Assembly: GCA_964016415.1 (NCBI GenBank)
Contig: OZ024666.1
Span: 1,097,310 to 1,161,309, forward strand
Direction of reading: 5' to 3'
Source: Erwinia sp.
GTDB lineage: Bacteria; Pseudomonadota; Gammaproteobacteria; Enterobacterales; Enterobacteriaceae
DNA length: 64,000 nt
The notes beneath the pieces are model-generated. The model searched no databases, was not told where the DNA came from, and saw only the letters and a list, made by a program, of their open reading frames with translations. The position numbers were made by a program, and so were the translations under genes. Of this stretch, positions 1 through 10,030 are shown piece after piece; position 1 is the stretch's first letter, and the number at the start of each line of letters is the position of its first letter.

Positions 1-1
1 C

Positions 2-577
2 ATTACGCTGGTGTTGAGTGGCTGTATGGGGTCTTTCAGACAGAAACCCGCTCCCGTTGAGCCGGTGCAGCCTGAAGTTCCTGATGTGCAGGTAAACGTC
101 AAACCAGCAGAACCGGAGTTAAAACCGGGTCCTGTCGAAACGGTACCTCAGCCGCCTAAAATGCAGAGCATCGACTGGCAGGGCAGTGTAATGCCACTGG
201 TCACGCAGTTGTTACAAACACCGGGTATTGCGACGGGAGCGACCTTACTGGTGGCTGGTATTAAGAACAGCACCAATGGCGCACTTTCTGTCTCGAAAGG
301 GACAGCGGCGCTCTATCATGCACTGGAAGACAAAAATAAATTTTCCGTGGCAACACCGAGCCAGGCTGATGCGGCAAGGCAGACGCTCGGGCTTTCGGCA
401 GAAGACAGTCTGGTTTCACGCAGTAAAGCGGTTGGCGTGGCAAGAGCATTAGGTGCTCAGTATGTGCTTTACAGTAATGTCGTGGGTGACAGCAGCTATC
501 CTGCACTGGAAATGCAACTTTTACTGGTACAAACCGGAGAGATCCTTTGGTCGGGTAAAGGTATTGTCCAGGAATAA
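2..577 (+). CDS. lpoB: Penicillin-binding protein activator LpoB (5' end outside window)
   Basis: Outer-membrane lipoprotein that reaches through the periplasm to stimulate PBP1b during peptidoglycan synthesis. The reading frame is open from the first bases of the window, so the start and most of the signal peptide lie upstream. A lipobox ending L-S-G-C places the lipidated cysteine at codon 23-25, followed by a Pro/Glu-rich disordered linker and a globular C-terminal domain containing the LGAQYVLYS segment typical of LpoB. It is followed by thiK and nagZ, the same order as in E. coli. Seen: lipobox, linker, synteny. Known: the PBP1b role of the family. Confidence 0.9.
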   Translation: MTLVLSGCMGSFRQKPAPVEPVQPEVPDVQVNVKPAEPELKPGPVETVPQPPKMQSIDWQGSVMPLVTQLLQTPGIATGATLLVAGIKNSTNGALSVSKGTAALYHALEDKNKFSVATPSQADAARQTLGLSAEDSLVSRSKAVGVARALGAQYVLYSNVVGDSSYPALEMQLLLVQTGEILWSGKGIVQE

Positions 578-1406
578 TACCTGCCTGTTACAGGCGTTCA
601 GCCGTGATAGTAATGTAGTAAGAGATGATCCTGATCTGCAGTTACCGGCGGGGCTGAGTGGCCATACGCGCCTGTTGCAGATTGAAGATCGCAAGTTTAT
701 TATCAGGTCTCCTTTATCAGCCACACCAATGCCCGGGATAGACCGACGCAGAGAGTTCCGTTTGTTGCGCCATTTACACAACAGCGCGTGTGCCCCGGCG
801 GCGTACTTGTATCAGCAGGGGGCCTTGTTGCTTGAGTGGCTCCCCGGGAGTGTGCTGTCAGATAAGCAGTTCAACGCACAAATGCCAGTGCTCAGTGACG
901 CGCTGGCAAGCCTGCATCGCTACCCTTTGAGTGGTTATAACCTGTCACTGACTGCGCTACTGGAGCAATACTGGCTGCTGAGCGCGCCTTCCCGTCGCCA
1001 TTTCCGCTGGTTTCACGCCTGGCGTCGCTGTCTGCGACATGGAGAACCTCATCCACTCAGAGTGGGTTTATTGCATATGGATATTCAACCCGGCAATATC
1101 GTTATGGCACATGGCATGATGCGTTTTATTGACTGGGAGTATGCAGGTAATGGGGATATTGCCCTTGAACTTGCCGCAGTGATCGAGGCCAACAATATTT
1201 CATGTGAGGCGCGGCATCAGCTGGTTTCCTGCTATGCCGCAGCCCAGAATCTGCTGGTCAGTCGATTGCAGCAGCAAATTGAACGCTGGATCCCCTGGGT
1301 AAAATTATTATCCGCCTGTTGGTATGAGCTACGCTGGCAACAAGGGGGAGATGTATCAATGCGGACACTGGCTGATAAGGCCTGGGAACGATTAATCACT
1401 GTGTAA
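564..1406 (+). CDS. thiK: Thiamine kinase ThiK (start uncertain)
   Basis: Aminoglycoside-phosphotransferase-fold kinase that phosphorylates salvaged thiamine. The catalytic loop reads LHMDIQPGN and the Mg-binding segment FIDWEYAG lies about 20 residues later, followed by DIALELAA as in E. coli ThiK. The open frame runs further upstream, but recognisable similarity begins only around codon 585. I chose TTG at 564, which overlaps the end of lpoB by 14 bases; there is no strong ribosome-binding site, so translational coupling to lpoB is likely. The resulting 280 residues are close to the 274 of E. coli. The N terminus is poorly conserved. Confidence 0.82.
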   Translation: MSRNNTCLLQAFSRDSNVVRDDPDLQLPAGLSGHTRLLQIEDRKFIIRSPLSATPMPGIDRRREFRLLRHLHNSACAPAAYLYQQGALLLEWLPGSVLSDKQFNAQMPVLSDALASLHRYPLSGYNLSLTALLEQYWLLSAPSRRHFRWFHAWRRCLRHGEPHPLRVGLLHMDIQPGNIVMAHGMMRFIDWEYAGNGDIALELAAVIEANNISCEARHQLVSCYAAAQNLLVSRLQQQIERWIPWVKLLSACWYELRWQQGGDVSMRTLADKAWERLITV

Positions 1407-1418
1407 AGGGAGTCAATA

Positions 1419-2435
1419 ATGGGGCCGGTCATGTTGGATCTGCTCAGCTATGAGCTGGATGCAGAGGAACGCGAAATAATCAATCATCCCCTGGTGGGTG
1501 GAGTAATTCTGTTTACCCGTAATTACCATGACCCCGCGCAGTTGCTGGCACTGACAAAGCTTATTCGTCAGGCAGCACGGCAACCACTGATTATCGCGGT
1601 TGATCAGGAAGGGGGACGGGTACAGCGTTTCCGTGAAGGTTTTACTGCATTACCTGCCATGCAAGCATTCGCTGCCCTGAACAATGAGCAGACAGCAGCA
1701 CAATTGGCACTGGAGGCGGGGTGGCTGATGGCGGCAGAAATGATCGCCTGTGATATCGACATCAGTTTTGCTCCTGTACTGGATGTCGGACATGGCAGCG
1801 CCGCTATCGGAGAGCGCAGTTTTCATGACGATCCGCAGTCAGTATTGCGGCTTGCCCGCCAGTTTATTCATGGCATGCATGCTGCGGGTATGAAAGCAAC
1901 AGGCAAGCACTTTCCAGGACACGGTGCAGTCAGCGCCGATTCTCATAAAGAGACGCCCGTTGATAACCGTGATTTGCAAACCATCCGTTCTCATGACATG
2001 GCGGTGTTCCGTGCATTGTTCGATGAAAAGCTACTGGATGCAATCATGCCAGCCCACGTGATTTATCGTGCGGCTGACAGCCAACCTGCCAGTGCGTCAG
2101 GTTACTGGTTACAGACTGTCCTGCGGCAGGAACTGGCCTTTGATGGGGTCATTTTTTCGGATGATCTTTCGATGGAAGGTGCTGCCATGATGGGCGGGTA
2201 CCCTGCGCGGGCACAGGCGGCACTTGAGGCAGGTTGTGACATGATTCTGGTGTGTAACCAGCGGCAGGGGGCGGTCAGTGTTCTGGATAACCTTCCTCAG
2301 ATGAGAGCAGAAAGAGTGGCAGGTTTATCACATCAGATGGCTTACCAGCGTGAAGAGTTACGCGCATCTTCTCGATGGAAAGATGCCAATCAGGCGCTTA
2401 CCGCACTCAACGACAAGTGGCGTAACAGACAGTGA
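1419..2435 (+). CDS. nagZ: Beta-N-acetylglucosaminidase NagZ
   Basis: Cytoplasmic family 3 glycoside hydrolase that removes GlcNAc from anhydro-muropeptides during cell-wall recycling. Visible motifs: [10 protein letters not shown] near residue 62, KHFPGHG followed by DSHKETP (the flexible loop carrying the catalytic His), and FSDDLSMEG with the nucleophilic Asp near residue 248. The 338 residues match the family length and the start MGPVMLD is identical to E. coli, with an AAGGGAG ribosome-binding site. It lies 12 bases after thiK, probably in one operon. The usual next gene, ycfP, is absent. Confidence 0.96.
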   Translation: MGPVMLDLLSYELDAEEREIINHPLVGGVILFTRNYHDPAQLLALTKLIRQAARQPLIIAVDQEGGRVQRFREGFTALPAMQAFAALNNEQTAAQLALEAGWLMAAEMIACDIDISFAPVLDVGHGSAAIGERSFHDDPQSVLRLARQFIHGMHAAGMKATGKHFPGHGAVSADSHKETPVDNRDLQTIRSHDMAVFRALFDEKLLDAIMPAHVIYRAADSQPASASGYWLQTVLRQELAFDGVIFSDDLSMEGAAMMGGYPARAQAALEAGCDMILVCNQRQGAVSVLDNLPQMRAERVAGLSHQMAYQREELRASSRWKDANQALTALNDKWRNRQ

Positions 2436-2546
2436 CGAGCATCTGGCTAAGTTTAGCTGTCCGGATGTAATTTTTGCATAAAAGAGATGTAATTTCACTT
2501 AAGGTGATTGTTTTTTATGCATTATGGCGCTGTCGTGCGAATGAAA

Positions 2547-2560
2547 TTGAACTTTATCAA
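2547..2560 (+). promoter_or_regulatory. FNR-like operator upstream of ndh
   Basis: TTGAACTTTATCAA is one mismatch from the FNR consensus TTGAT-N4-ATCAA. It sits about 130 bases before the ndh start in the 253-base nagZ-ndh gap. In E. coli, FNR represses ndh anaerobically through such sites, so the same logic is inferred here. I see no gene in the rest of the gap; a short imperfect hairpin followed by a T run near 2493-2516 may end the nagZ transcript. Confidence 0.55.
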
Positions 2561-2688
2561 TTTTAAGAGGATAGACGTTTTCTGTCGTGTTATTCTTAAC
2601 GCAGAAGCGAATTCATATCGCCAATTGAGGTTAGTTGAATTTGTCTTAATCGCTAACTAACACTGGAATAAAATTTGAGGGGGGTCTT

Positions 2689-3993
2689 TTGACTACACCA
2701 ATGCAGAAAATCGTGATTGTCGGTGGCGGGGCTGGCGGACTTGAACTGGCGACTCAGCTGGGCAAAAAGTTAGGACGCAAAAAACAAGCGGAAGTGATTC
2801 TGATTGATCGCAATCAAACTCATCTGTGGAAACCGTTGTTACACGAGGTAGCCACCGGCTCACTGGATGAGGGAATCGACGCTGTAAGCTACCTGGCCCA
2901 TGCCCGCAATCACCATTTTCAGTTCCAGTTGGGTACACTGACCGAAATCAACCGTGAAGAGAAATGTGTCCGGCTGGCAGAAATCTGTGATGATCAGGGT
3001 GAAATGTTAGTCCCTGAACGTTCAATTGCCTATGACACCCTGGTCATGGCGCTGGGCAGCACATCAAATGATTTTGGCACTCCAGGTGTAAAAGAAAATT
3101 GTATCTTCCTTGACAATCCACATCAGGCGCGTCGTTTCCATAATGAAATGTTGAATCTGTTTCTGAAGTTTTCGGCAGGCGAAAGTGAGCGGGAAACGGT
3201 AAATATCGCTATCGTTGGTGCCGGAGCGACAGGGGTTGAACTGTCTGCTGAACTGCATAATGCGGTGAAACAACTGCACAGTTACGGTTATAAAAACCTT
3301 GACAATAAAGCCCTGAATGTCACCCTGGTTGAAGCGGGTGAACGTATTTTACCTGCATTGCCTCCGCGTATCTCAGCAGCGGCACATCAGGAGCTGACAA
3401 ATCTGGGAGTCAGAGTACTGACACAAACCATGGTCACCCGTGCTGATGTGAAAGGGCTGGAAACTAAGAGCGGTGAAATCATTAAAGCTGATCTGATGGT
3501 TTGGGCTGCGGGTATCAAAGCACCAGATTTCCTCAAAGAGATCGGCGGACTTGAGACTAATCGTATCAATCAGTTAGTGGTTGAGCCAACGTTACAGACC
3601 ACACGCGATCCTGATATCTATGCGATTGGTGATTGTGCCTCCTGTCCATTGCCATCTGGTGGTTTTGTGCCGCCGCGTGCGCAATCCGCTCACCAGATGG
3701 CCTCTCGTGTGCTGAGTAACATTCTGGCTAAACGGAAAGGACAGGCGCTGAAGCCTTACGTATATAAAGATCATGGTTCACTGGTATCGTTATCCGGATT
3801 CAGCACCGTCGGCAGTCTGATGGGTAATCTGATGCGCGGTTCGATGATGGTAGAGGGACGTATTGCACGTATGGTCTACATCTCACTGTATCGTATGCAC
3901 CAGATAGCACTGCACGGTTATTTCAAAACCGGTTTAATGATGCTGGTTGGCGGTATTAACCGCGTTATTCGTCCGCGTCTGAAGCTTCACTGA
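2689..3993 (+). CDS. ndh: Type II NADH:quinone oxidoreductase Ndh
   Basis: Single-subunit, non-proton-pumping NADH dehydrogenase of the inner membrane. It has 434 residues, exactly the E. coli length, with a TTG start read as [13 protein letters not shown] and a run of G upstream as ribosome-binding site. The FAD-binding GGGAGG motif is at residues 12-17, a second Rossmann motif GAGATG lies near residue 170, and the C-terminal membrane-associated segment ([16 protein letters not shown]) is conserved. It is preceded by an FNR-like site and followed by a terminator shared with the convergent mfd gene. Confidence 0.97.
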   Translation: MTTPMQKIVIVGGGAGGLELATQLGKKLGRKKQAEVILIDRNQTHLWKPLLHEVATGSLDEGIDAVSYLAHARNHHFQFQLGTLTEINREEKCVRLAEICDDQGEMLVPERSIAYDTLVMALGSTSNDFGTPGVKENCIFLDNPHQARRFHNEMLNLFLKFSAGESERETVNIAIVGAGATGVELSAELHNAVKQLHSYGYKNLDNKALNVTLVEAGERILPALPPRISAAAHQELTNLGVRVLTQTMVTRADVKGLETKSGEIIKADLMVWAAGIKAPDFLKEIGGLETNRINQLVVEPTLQTTRDPDIYAIGDCASCPLPSGGFVPPRAQSAHQMASRVLSNILAKRKGQALKPYVYKDHGSLVSLSGFSTVGSLMGNLMRGSMMVEGRIARMVYISLYRMHQIALHGYFKTGLMMLVGGINRVIRPRLKLH

Positions 3994-4070
3994 CAGAAGA
4001 GTGTTAGTCAGAGGTGATGCTGTTCAGTCAGTCTGATTGAGCATTCAACAGTTAGTCTGGTAGAAAATGA

Positions 4071-4103
4071 AGCACCGAATGATGATATCTTCGGTGCTTT
4101 TTT
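4071..4103. terminator. Bidirectional terminator between ndh and mfd
   Basis: AGCACCGAA (4071-4079) and TTCGGTGCT (4090-4098) form a 9-bp stem, followed by TTTTT on the plus strand. Upstream bases GAAAATGA give a weaker U-rich tail on the minus strand. The position between convergent genes supports a shared terminator. Confidence 0.85.
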
Positions 4104-4111
4104 ACTGGTTA

Positions 4112-7100
4112 TCAGGCAGCGTCGGTCGTGGCGATAAGATGGTCTTGCATCAGATGCAGGAACTCACTGACGCACTGCAGACGCAATTTTCGCTCACTCA
4201 AATCGCGAATGATTTTCAACCGGTTAGGGCCGTCCAGCCGCCAGTGCTGAGGATCTTTCTGAATAAGACCAATCAGCCAGAGAGGATCAACCCGGTTGTT
4301 CGCAGCGAATTCGATAAATCCACCTTTTTCACTGGCTTCAATTTTAACAATACCCGTGTGGCTGGCAAGTTGCCGCAAGGCGGTGATATCTAATAACTGA
4401 CGTGCGGCATCGGGTAATATGCCGAAACGGTCAACCAGCTCAACCCGTAACGCACTGAGTTCTTCTGCATGCTGTGCGCTGGCAATACGTTTATAGAATA
4501 ACAGGCGGGTATTCACATCCGGGATATAGTCATCCGGGAGTAAAGCGGGCATACGTAATTCGACATCAGTCTGGCTTTGGAACAGGTCTTCCAGCGAGGG
4601 TTCACGTCCGGCTTTTAATGCATCAACTGCATTTTCCAGCAACTCCATATACAACGAGAAACCGATGGTTTCCATCTGACCGCTTTGGTCTTCTCCGAGC
4701 AGTTCACCGGCACCACGAATCTCAAGATCATGTGTTGCGAGTGCAAAACCTGCCCCCAGATCCTCAAGTGATGCGATGGCTTCGAGACGTTTACGGGCAT
4801 CCTGTGTCATTGCTTTAGGTGGAGGGGTCAATAACCAGGCATAAGCCTGATGATGAGAACGCCCTACACGCCCCCGAAGCTGGTGTAATTGTGCGAGTCC
4901 GAAATGATCAGCTCGTTCAATGAGAATGGTGTTCGCACTGGGAATATCAATTCCGGTTTCAATGATGGTAGTACACACCAGTACGTTAAAGCGTTGATGG
5001 TGGAAATCATTCATTACCCCTTCAAGATCACGTTCACGCATTTGACCATGTCCAATGGCAATACGCGCCTCAGGCACCAGTTCAGTCAGGCGTTGCGCAG
5101 CCTTAGCAATATTTTCAACATCGTTGTAAAGATAATAAACCTGTCCTCCGCGCAGGATCTCGCGCAGGATCGCCTCACGTACCACGATATCATCGTATTG
5201 CCGGACGAAGGTTTTCACCGCCAGGCGACGTGCTGGTGGTGTGGCGATAATCGACAGATCGCGCATTCCACTCATGGCCATGTTGAGTGTCCGTGGGATA
5301 GGGGTTGCCGTCAGAGTAAGGATATCCACATCAGCGCGCATCGCTTTGATGCGCTCTTTATGCCGAACTCCGAAGCGATGTTCCTCGTCGACAATCAGTA
5401 GTCCCAGATCACGCCACTGCAGATCGCTACTTAAGAGCTTATGCGTTCCTATCAGGATATCTATTTTTCCTTCACTGGCAGCCTGGAGAATTTGTGTTTG
5501 CTCTTTTGGTGTACGAAAGCGAGAAAGCATCTCAATTCTGATCGGCCAGTTAGCGAAGCGATCACGAAAGTTATCAAAGTGTTGCTGGGCCAGTAAGGTG
5601 GTTGGTACCAGCACAGCAACTTGTTTATGATTCTCTACGGCCAGGAACGCGGCCCGCATCGCGACTTCCGTTTTACCGAATCCAACATCGCCGCAGACAA
5701 GTCGATCCATGGCTAAGGGCTGACACATATCGCTCAGGACCGCATTAATCGCCTGATCCTGGTCTGGGGTGGTCTGAAAAGGAAAACTGTCGCAAAAGTG
5801 ACGGTACTCATCTTTATTATGGCGAAAAGCAAAACCGGCTTTCGCAGCCCGCTGTGCATAGATATCCAGTAACTCTGCGGCGACATCGCGCACTTTCTCC
5901 GCAGCTTTCTGTCGTGCTCGTACCCACGCATCACTACCTAATTTATGCAACGGTGCATTCTCATCAGCACCACCAGCATAGCGACTGATCAGATGTAATG
6001 AAGAGACGGGGACGTATAGCTTTGCTTCATTAGCATAATTGAGCATTAAATACTCAGCTGTAATTCCCCCGGTTTCAAGGGTCGTCATCCCCTGATAACG
6101 GCCGACACCGTGTTCGAGGTGAACCACTGGTTGTCCGGGGTGTAGCTCTGCGAGATTACGGATCAGCAGATCAGGATTGATGGTTTTGCGACTGTCATGG
6201 CGACGGGGTGCAACACGTTCCCCAAGCAGATCACTTTCACATATCAATACCCATTTGCGTGTGGTATCGATAAAACCTTTTTCACTGGCACCGGTCATCA
6301 CGTAACAGCCGGTTTGCTCTGGCGCGGGTAATGCGCTGATTATTTTCAGATGAAGTTTTATCCGCGACAATAACTCTTGCAGTGCTTCACGGCGGCCTTC
6401 ACTTTCTGCTGAGAAAATCACGTTACCATAACATTCACTGAGAAACTGCTGGAGTGAAGCGAGAGGAACTTTAGCCTGAGCCTGAACCGCCAGGTCGGGA
6501 AGTGAGTGATAGCCCAGATTGGTATTGGCTGCTTTCTCAGGCAGGTGTTCACTGCTGAGCTGAATCCGTGGCCACTGTTTTAACTGTTGCTGTAACTCTT
6601 CGTGATTGATCCACAGAGTTGAAGGAGGCAATAGCGGACGCATAGGATCAATACGGCGGCTTTCGTAGCGAGCCTGAATATCCTGCCAAAAACGTGACGC
6701 GCTGCTACCTGTTTCACCATAAGAAACAAATAAACTCTGTTGCGGAAAATAACTGAACAGTGACGGCATTGCCTGTTCGAAAAAGAGAGGCTGCCAGTAT
6801 TCAATACCTGCCGGAAGGGTGCCTTTACTGACTTGCTGATAGATATGTTCCGCTTCCCGACGGACATCGAAATGTTCCCGCCACTGAGTACGAAAACGTT
6901 CAATCGCGACTTTATCATTAGGGAATTCATGCGCGGGAAGTAGATTGATCATCTCTACTTCTTCAAGTGTTCGTTGATTATCCACATCGAACAGCCGCAG
7001 GCTATCGAGTTCGTCGTCAAAAAAATCAAGACGATAGGGACGTTCACTGCCCATCGGGAACAGGTCGAGTAGTGCACCACGTGTCGCGTATTCGCCATGC

Positions 7101-7573
7101 TCCATCACTTGATCGACATGGCGATAACCAGCCTGCTCAAGCTGCAAACGCAAAGCATCGCGCGAAAGGTGCTGCCCCTTGTGCATGATTAAGGCATGAT
7201 TATGCAGGAAATCATGCGGACAGACCCGTTGCATCAGGGTGTTAACCGGGATAATCAGTAAACCTTCATTCAGATTGGGCAACTGGTAGAGGGCTGACAA
7301 ACGTAGGGAGATAATTTCCTGATGGGGAGAAAAATTATCGAAAGGTAGTGTTTCCCAGTCAGCCAGATGATGTACAGGTTGCGTAGTAAATTGTTTAATT
7401 TCTTCATGAAGACGAAGCGCGCTTTGCATATCAGGGGTAACAAGCACCACCAATCCGGGATGACGTCCGGCAATTTCAGCACACTCAAGTGCGAAGGCAG
7501 CACCTACCAGTTGCCCTAGCTGACGAAGATCTCCGGGCTTCACGGGCAGGGAATAGCGACTGTTTTCAGACAT
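4112..7573 (-). CDS. mfd: Transcription-repair coupling factor Mfd
   Basis: ATP-dependent translocase that removes stalled RNA polymerase and recruits UvrA to lesions. At 1153 residues it is nearly identical in length to E. coli Mfd (1148). Order of parts: UvrB-like N-terminal module, RNA-polymerase-interaction region near the HLEHGVGRYQG segment, then the RecG-like motor with Walker A GDVGFGKTEV, Walker B IVDEEHRFG, motif III TATPIPRTL and motif VI QLRGRVGRS, then the C-terminal TRCF domain. It is transcribed convergently to ndh; a gap of about 105 bases separates its start from the next minus-strand gene. Confidence 0.98.
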   Translation of the reverse strand: MSENSRYSLPVKPGDLRQLGQLVGAAFALECAEIAGRHPGLVVLVTPDMQSALRLHEEIKQFTTQPVHHLADWETLPFDNFSPHQEIISLRLSALYQLPNLNEGLLIIPVNTLMQRVCPHDFLHNHALIMHKGQHLSRDALRLQLEQAGYRHVDQVMEHGEYATRGALLDLFPMGSERPYRLDFFDDELDSLRLFDVDNQRTLEEVEMINLLPAHEFPNDKVAIERFRTQWREHFDVRREAEHIYQQVSKGTLPAGIEYWQPLFFEQAMPSLFSYFPQQSLFVSYGETGSSASRFWQDIQARYESRRIDPMRPLLPPSTLWINHEELQQQLKQWPRIQLSSEHLPEKAANTNLGYHSLPDLAVQAQAKVPLASLQQFLSECYGNVIFSAESEGRREALQELLSRIKLHLKIISALPAPEQTGCYVMTGASEKGFIDTTRKWVLICESDLLGERVAPRRHDSRKTINPDLLIRNLAELHPGQPVVHLEHGVGRYQGMTTLETGGITAEYLMLNYANEAKLYVPVSSLHLISRYAGGADENAPLHKLGSDAWVRARQKAAEKVRDVAAELLDIYAQRAAKAGFAFRHNKDEYRHFCDSFPFQTTPDQDQAINAVLSDMCQPLAMDRLVCGDVGFGKTEVAMRAAFLAVENHKQVAVLVPTTLLAQQHFDNFRDRFANWPIRIEMLSRFRTPKEQTQILQAASEGKIDILIGTHKLLSSDLQWRDLGLLIVDEEHRFGVRHKERIKAMRADVDILTLTATPIPRTLNMAMSGMRDLSIIATPPARRLAVKTFVRQYDDIVVREAILREILRGGQVYYLYNDVENIAKAAQRLTELVPEARIAIGHGQMRERDLEGVMNDFHHQRFNVLVCTTIIETGIDIPSANTILIERADHFGLAQLHQLRGRVGRSHHQAYAWLLTPPPKAMTQDARKRLEAIASLEDLGAGFALATHDLEIRGAGELLGEDQSGQMETIGFSLYMELLENAVDALKAGREPSLEDLFQSQTDVELRMPALLPDDYIPDVNTRLLFYKRIASAQHAEELSALRVELVDRFGILPDAARQLLDITALRQLASHTGIVKIEASEKGGFIEFAANNRVDPLWLIGLIQKDPQHWRLDGPNRLKIIRDLSERKLRLQCVSEFLHLMQDHLIATTDAA

Positions 7574-7679
7574 AAGCAGTTAAACGATCTCATGGTTGAT
7601 GGAGGCTGGTGTCACAGCCTGAGGCTGAGTGATGACGCCTGATGACATGGGCAGTCTGTTTCATCAGGCTAGTATACCT

Positions 7680-7892
7680 CTATTTTAGCGTTTGTTTACC
7701 CGCAAGCAGCGCCGCCAGGGTGAAATTCGCCCAGCTTAATACATTTTCCTGATGGTAACTGTGGTTGCCATCCTGCCAGTTGACGTAATAACCGACAGGT
7801 TGATCGCTGTATAGCAGAACATTGACCACCACACCTTCGATGGCACCACTCTGGTGTCGGACAACAGAACCCTTACTGTACATTGGCGTCAT
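7680..7892 (-). CDS. Small conserved-looking hypothetical protein
   Basis: 70 residues, starting MTPMYSKGSVVRHQ. I chose this ATG because GAGG (7899-7902) sits at good spacing before it; the longer open frame lacks such a site. The first half (GSVVRHQSGAIEGVV, then YYVNWQDGNH) resembles small beta-barrel proteins of the YodC/DUF2158 type, but the match is weak and I do not assign a family. There are no membrane segments. It lies upstream of mfd on the same strand and divergent from lolC. Confidence 0.6.
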   Translation of the reverse strand: MTPMYSKGSVVRHQSGAIEGVVVNVLLYSDQPVGYYVNWQDGNHSYHQENVLSWANFTLAALLAGKQTLK

Positions 7893-8133
7893 AGTTGACC
7901 TCGCGATAAACACAAGAACAGAGGAAAAGGCCTTGCAGATGTTCAATGTCGGGGAAAATGGCAGACGTTGTGATTGCTAACCCCGAGATGAAAGCTGACT
8001 TGCACTTAATTATACTATAAAAATCGTTTGTCAGAGGGATAGAGGTTCCATCCGGGCGGGGTAACTATTATTATCGTGCACACTTTATTATCCTGCACAG
8101 TTTGTGCCGCTACGACGCCAAAAGACGGATATT

Positions 8134-9333
8134 ATGTATCAACCAGTTGCTCTTTTCATTAGTTTGCGCTACATGCGCGGACACGCGACAGATCGTTTTG
8201 GGCGATTTGTTTCCTGGCTGTCAGCGATTGGTATCACGCTGGGGGTGCTGGCGTTGGTAACCGTGTTGTCGGTGATGAACGGTTTTGAACAACAACTACA
8301 ACAAAGCATGTTGAATCTGATGCCGCAGGCGGTGGTCACGACTGACAATGGCAGACTGGATCCGCAAAAAATACCAGCCAGCCAATTAACGCTGCAAGGT
8401 GTGACACGAATCGCCCCCATAACTTCCGGTGATGTGATACTTCAGAGTGCGCATAACATCGCTGTCGCAGTGATGCTGGGTATTAATCCTGACGAGCCAG
8501 ATCCGCTTACTCCTTATTTGCAAAATGTCGCACAGACTGACTTACAACCTTCATCCTACCGGATGATTTTAGGCCAGGCACTGGCCGAACAGCTGGGGGT
8601 GAAAGTGGGGGATCAGCTGCGCCTTATGGTACCTTCTGCCAGCCAAATCACCCCCATGGGTCGCATTCCAAGCCAGCGCCTGTTTACTGTCGCGGGGACC
8701 TATGCTTCAAACAGCGAGGTTGACGGTTACCAGATTCTGGTGAATCAGCAGGATGCTTCACGAGTCATGCGCTACCCTGCCGGCGAGATTACAGGCTGGC
8801 GGTTGTGGTTGGCTAATCCATTACAGGTTGATGTCATCAGTCAGCAGAGTTTACCGCCGGGTTTGAAGTGGAAAGACTGGCGTGAAAGGAAAGGGGAACT
8901 TTTTCAGGCGGTTAAAATGGAAAAAAACATGATGGGGTTGTTATTAAGCCTGATTGTTGCCGTCGCGGGTTTTAATATCGTTACCTCACTTGGATTGCTG
9001 ATTATGGAGAAACAGGGAGAGGTAGCGATTTTGCAAACACTGGGATTAACCCGGCGTCAGATTATCGCGTTATTTATGATCCAGGGGGCAACTTCCGGTA
9101 TCGTTGGCGCATTTTTAGGTGCGCTGCTTGGGTTACTGGTTGCCAGTCAACTGAATAACTGGATGCCAGTGATCGGACTTTTTCTTGATGGCGCCTCGCT
9201 GCCTGTCGCTATCTCCTACTCGCAGATTGTGACTATCGCACTCAGTGCCATGGCGGTAGCGCTGCTGGCGACGTTTTACCCCTCCTGGCGGGCTGCCGCC
9301 ATTCAACCTGCTGAGGCCTTGCGTTATGAGTAA
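8134..9333 (+). CDS. lolC: Lipoprotein-releasing ABC transporter permease LolC
   Basis: Inner-membrane permease of LolCDE, which hands mature lipoproteins to the chaperone LolA. The start MYQPVALF matches E. coli and gives exactly 399 residues; an in-frame upstream start at 8104 is disregarded. Four membrane segments are visible: one near residues 25-50, then three after residue 265 ([15 protein letters not shown] onward), flanking a large periplasmic domain; the FtsX-like C terminus ends PAEALRYE. It overlaps lolD by 8 bases. The 241-base gap upstream holds AT-rich sequence (TATACTATAAAA near 8012) but no promoter I can assign. Confidence 0.96.
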   Translation: MYQPVALFISLRYMRGHATDRFGRFVSWLSAIGITLGVLALVTVLSVMNGFEQQLQQSMLNLMPQAVVTTDNGRLDPQKIPASQLTLQGVTRIAPITSGDVILQSAHNIAVAVMLGINPDEPDPLTPYLQNVAQTDLQPSSYRMILGQALAEQLGVKVGDQLRLMVPSASQITPMGRIPSQRLFTVAGTYASNSEVDGYQILVNQQDASRVMRYPAGEITGWRLWLANPLQVDVISQQSLPPGLKWKDWRERKGELFQAVKMEKNMMGLLLSLIVAVAGFNIVTSLGLLIMEKQGEVAILQTLGLTRRQIIALFMIQGATSGIVGAFLGALLGLLVASQLNNWMPVIGLFLDGASLPVAISYSQIVTIALSAMAVALLATFYPSWRAAAIQPAEALRYE

Positions 9334-10030
9334 CCCTATCTTGTTACAGTGTCGTGAATTATGTAAGCGTTACCAGGAGGGCAGTGTTACTACTGATGTG
9401 CTGCATCAGGTCTCTTTTGATTTGATGCAAAGTGAAATGGTGGCGATTGTCGGTAGCTCGGGATCGGGGAAAAGTACCCTGATGCATCTGCTGGGGGGGT
9501 TGGATACTCCAACTTCTGGTGAGGTGTTTTTCAATGCTGAGTCTGTGACTGCGATGTCGCCCGGTGAACGCGCTGAATTACGTAACCGGCAACTGGGCTT
9601 CATCTATCAGTTTCACCATCTTCTGCCTGATTTCACAGCGTTAGAGAATGTCGCGATGCCTCTGCTGATTGGTGGACAACGGCGTAGTGAAGTGGAAAAA
9701 GCTGCCCGGGAAATGCTCGCAGCAGTCGGGTTGGAAAAAAGAGGTACACACCGTCCTGCTGAGCTGTCAGGGGGGGAGCGTCAGCGGGTGGCGATTGCCA
9801 GAGCCCTGGTTAATAACCCGCGTCTGGTACTAGCCGATGAACCAACAGGTAATCTGGATGCACGTAATGCTGACGCTATTTTTGAACTTCTTAATCAGCT
9901 CAATGCCCGTCAGGGTACCGCTTTTCTGGTGGTGACACACGACCTGCAACTCGCGGGGCGTCTGCACCGCCAGATGGAAATGCGAGATGGCAGGTTGACC
10001 AGTAATCTTACACTGACAGGGCAGGCGTAA
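9326..10030 (+). CDS. lolD: Lipoprotein-releasing ABC transporter ATPase LolD
   Basis: ATPase subunit of LolCDE on the cytoplasmic face. Walker [10 protein letters not shown] (residues 44-52), Q-loop YQFHHLLPD, signature [15 protein letters not shown], Walker [13 protein letters not shown] and the H-loop VVTHD are all intact. Length is 234 residues against 233 in E. coli. The start codon lies inside the end of lolC and its stop overlaps the lolE start by one base, so the three genes are translationally coupled. Confidence 0.97.
   Translation: MSNPILLQCRELCKRYQEGSVTTDVLHQVSFDLMQSEMVAIVGSSGSGKSTLMHLLGGLDTPTSGEVFFNAESVTAMSPGERAELRNRQLGFIYQFHHLLPDFTALENVAMPLLIGGQRRSEVEKAAREMLAAVGLEKRGTHRPAELSGGERQRVAIARALVNNPRLVLADEPTGNLDARNADAIFELLNQLNARQGTAFLVVTHDLQLAGRLHRQMEMRDGRLTSNLTLTGQA

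Noticed and set aside
4889-5401. 170-codon frame opposite mfd
   Set aside because: Entirely inside the conserved mfd gene, with no ribosome-binding site or protein-like composition; a shadow frame.
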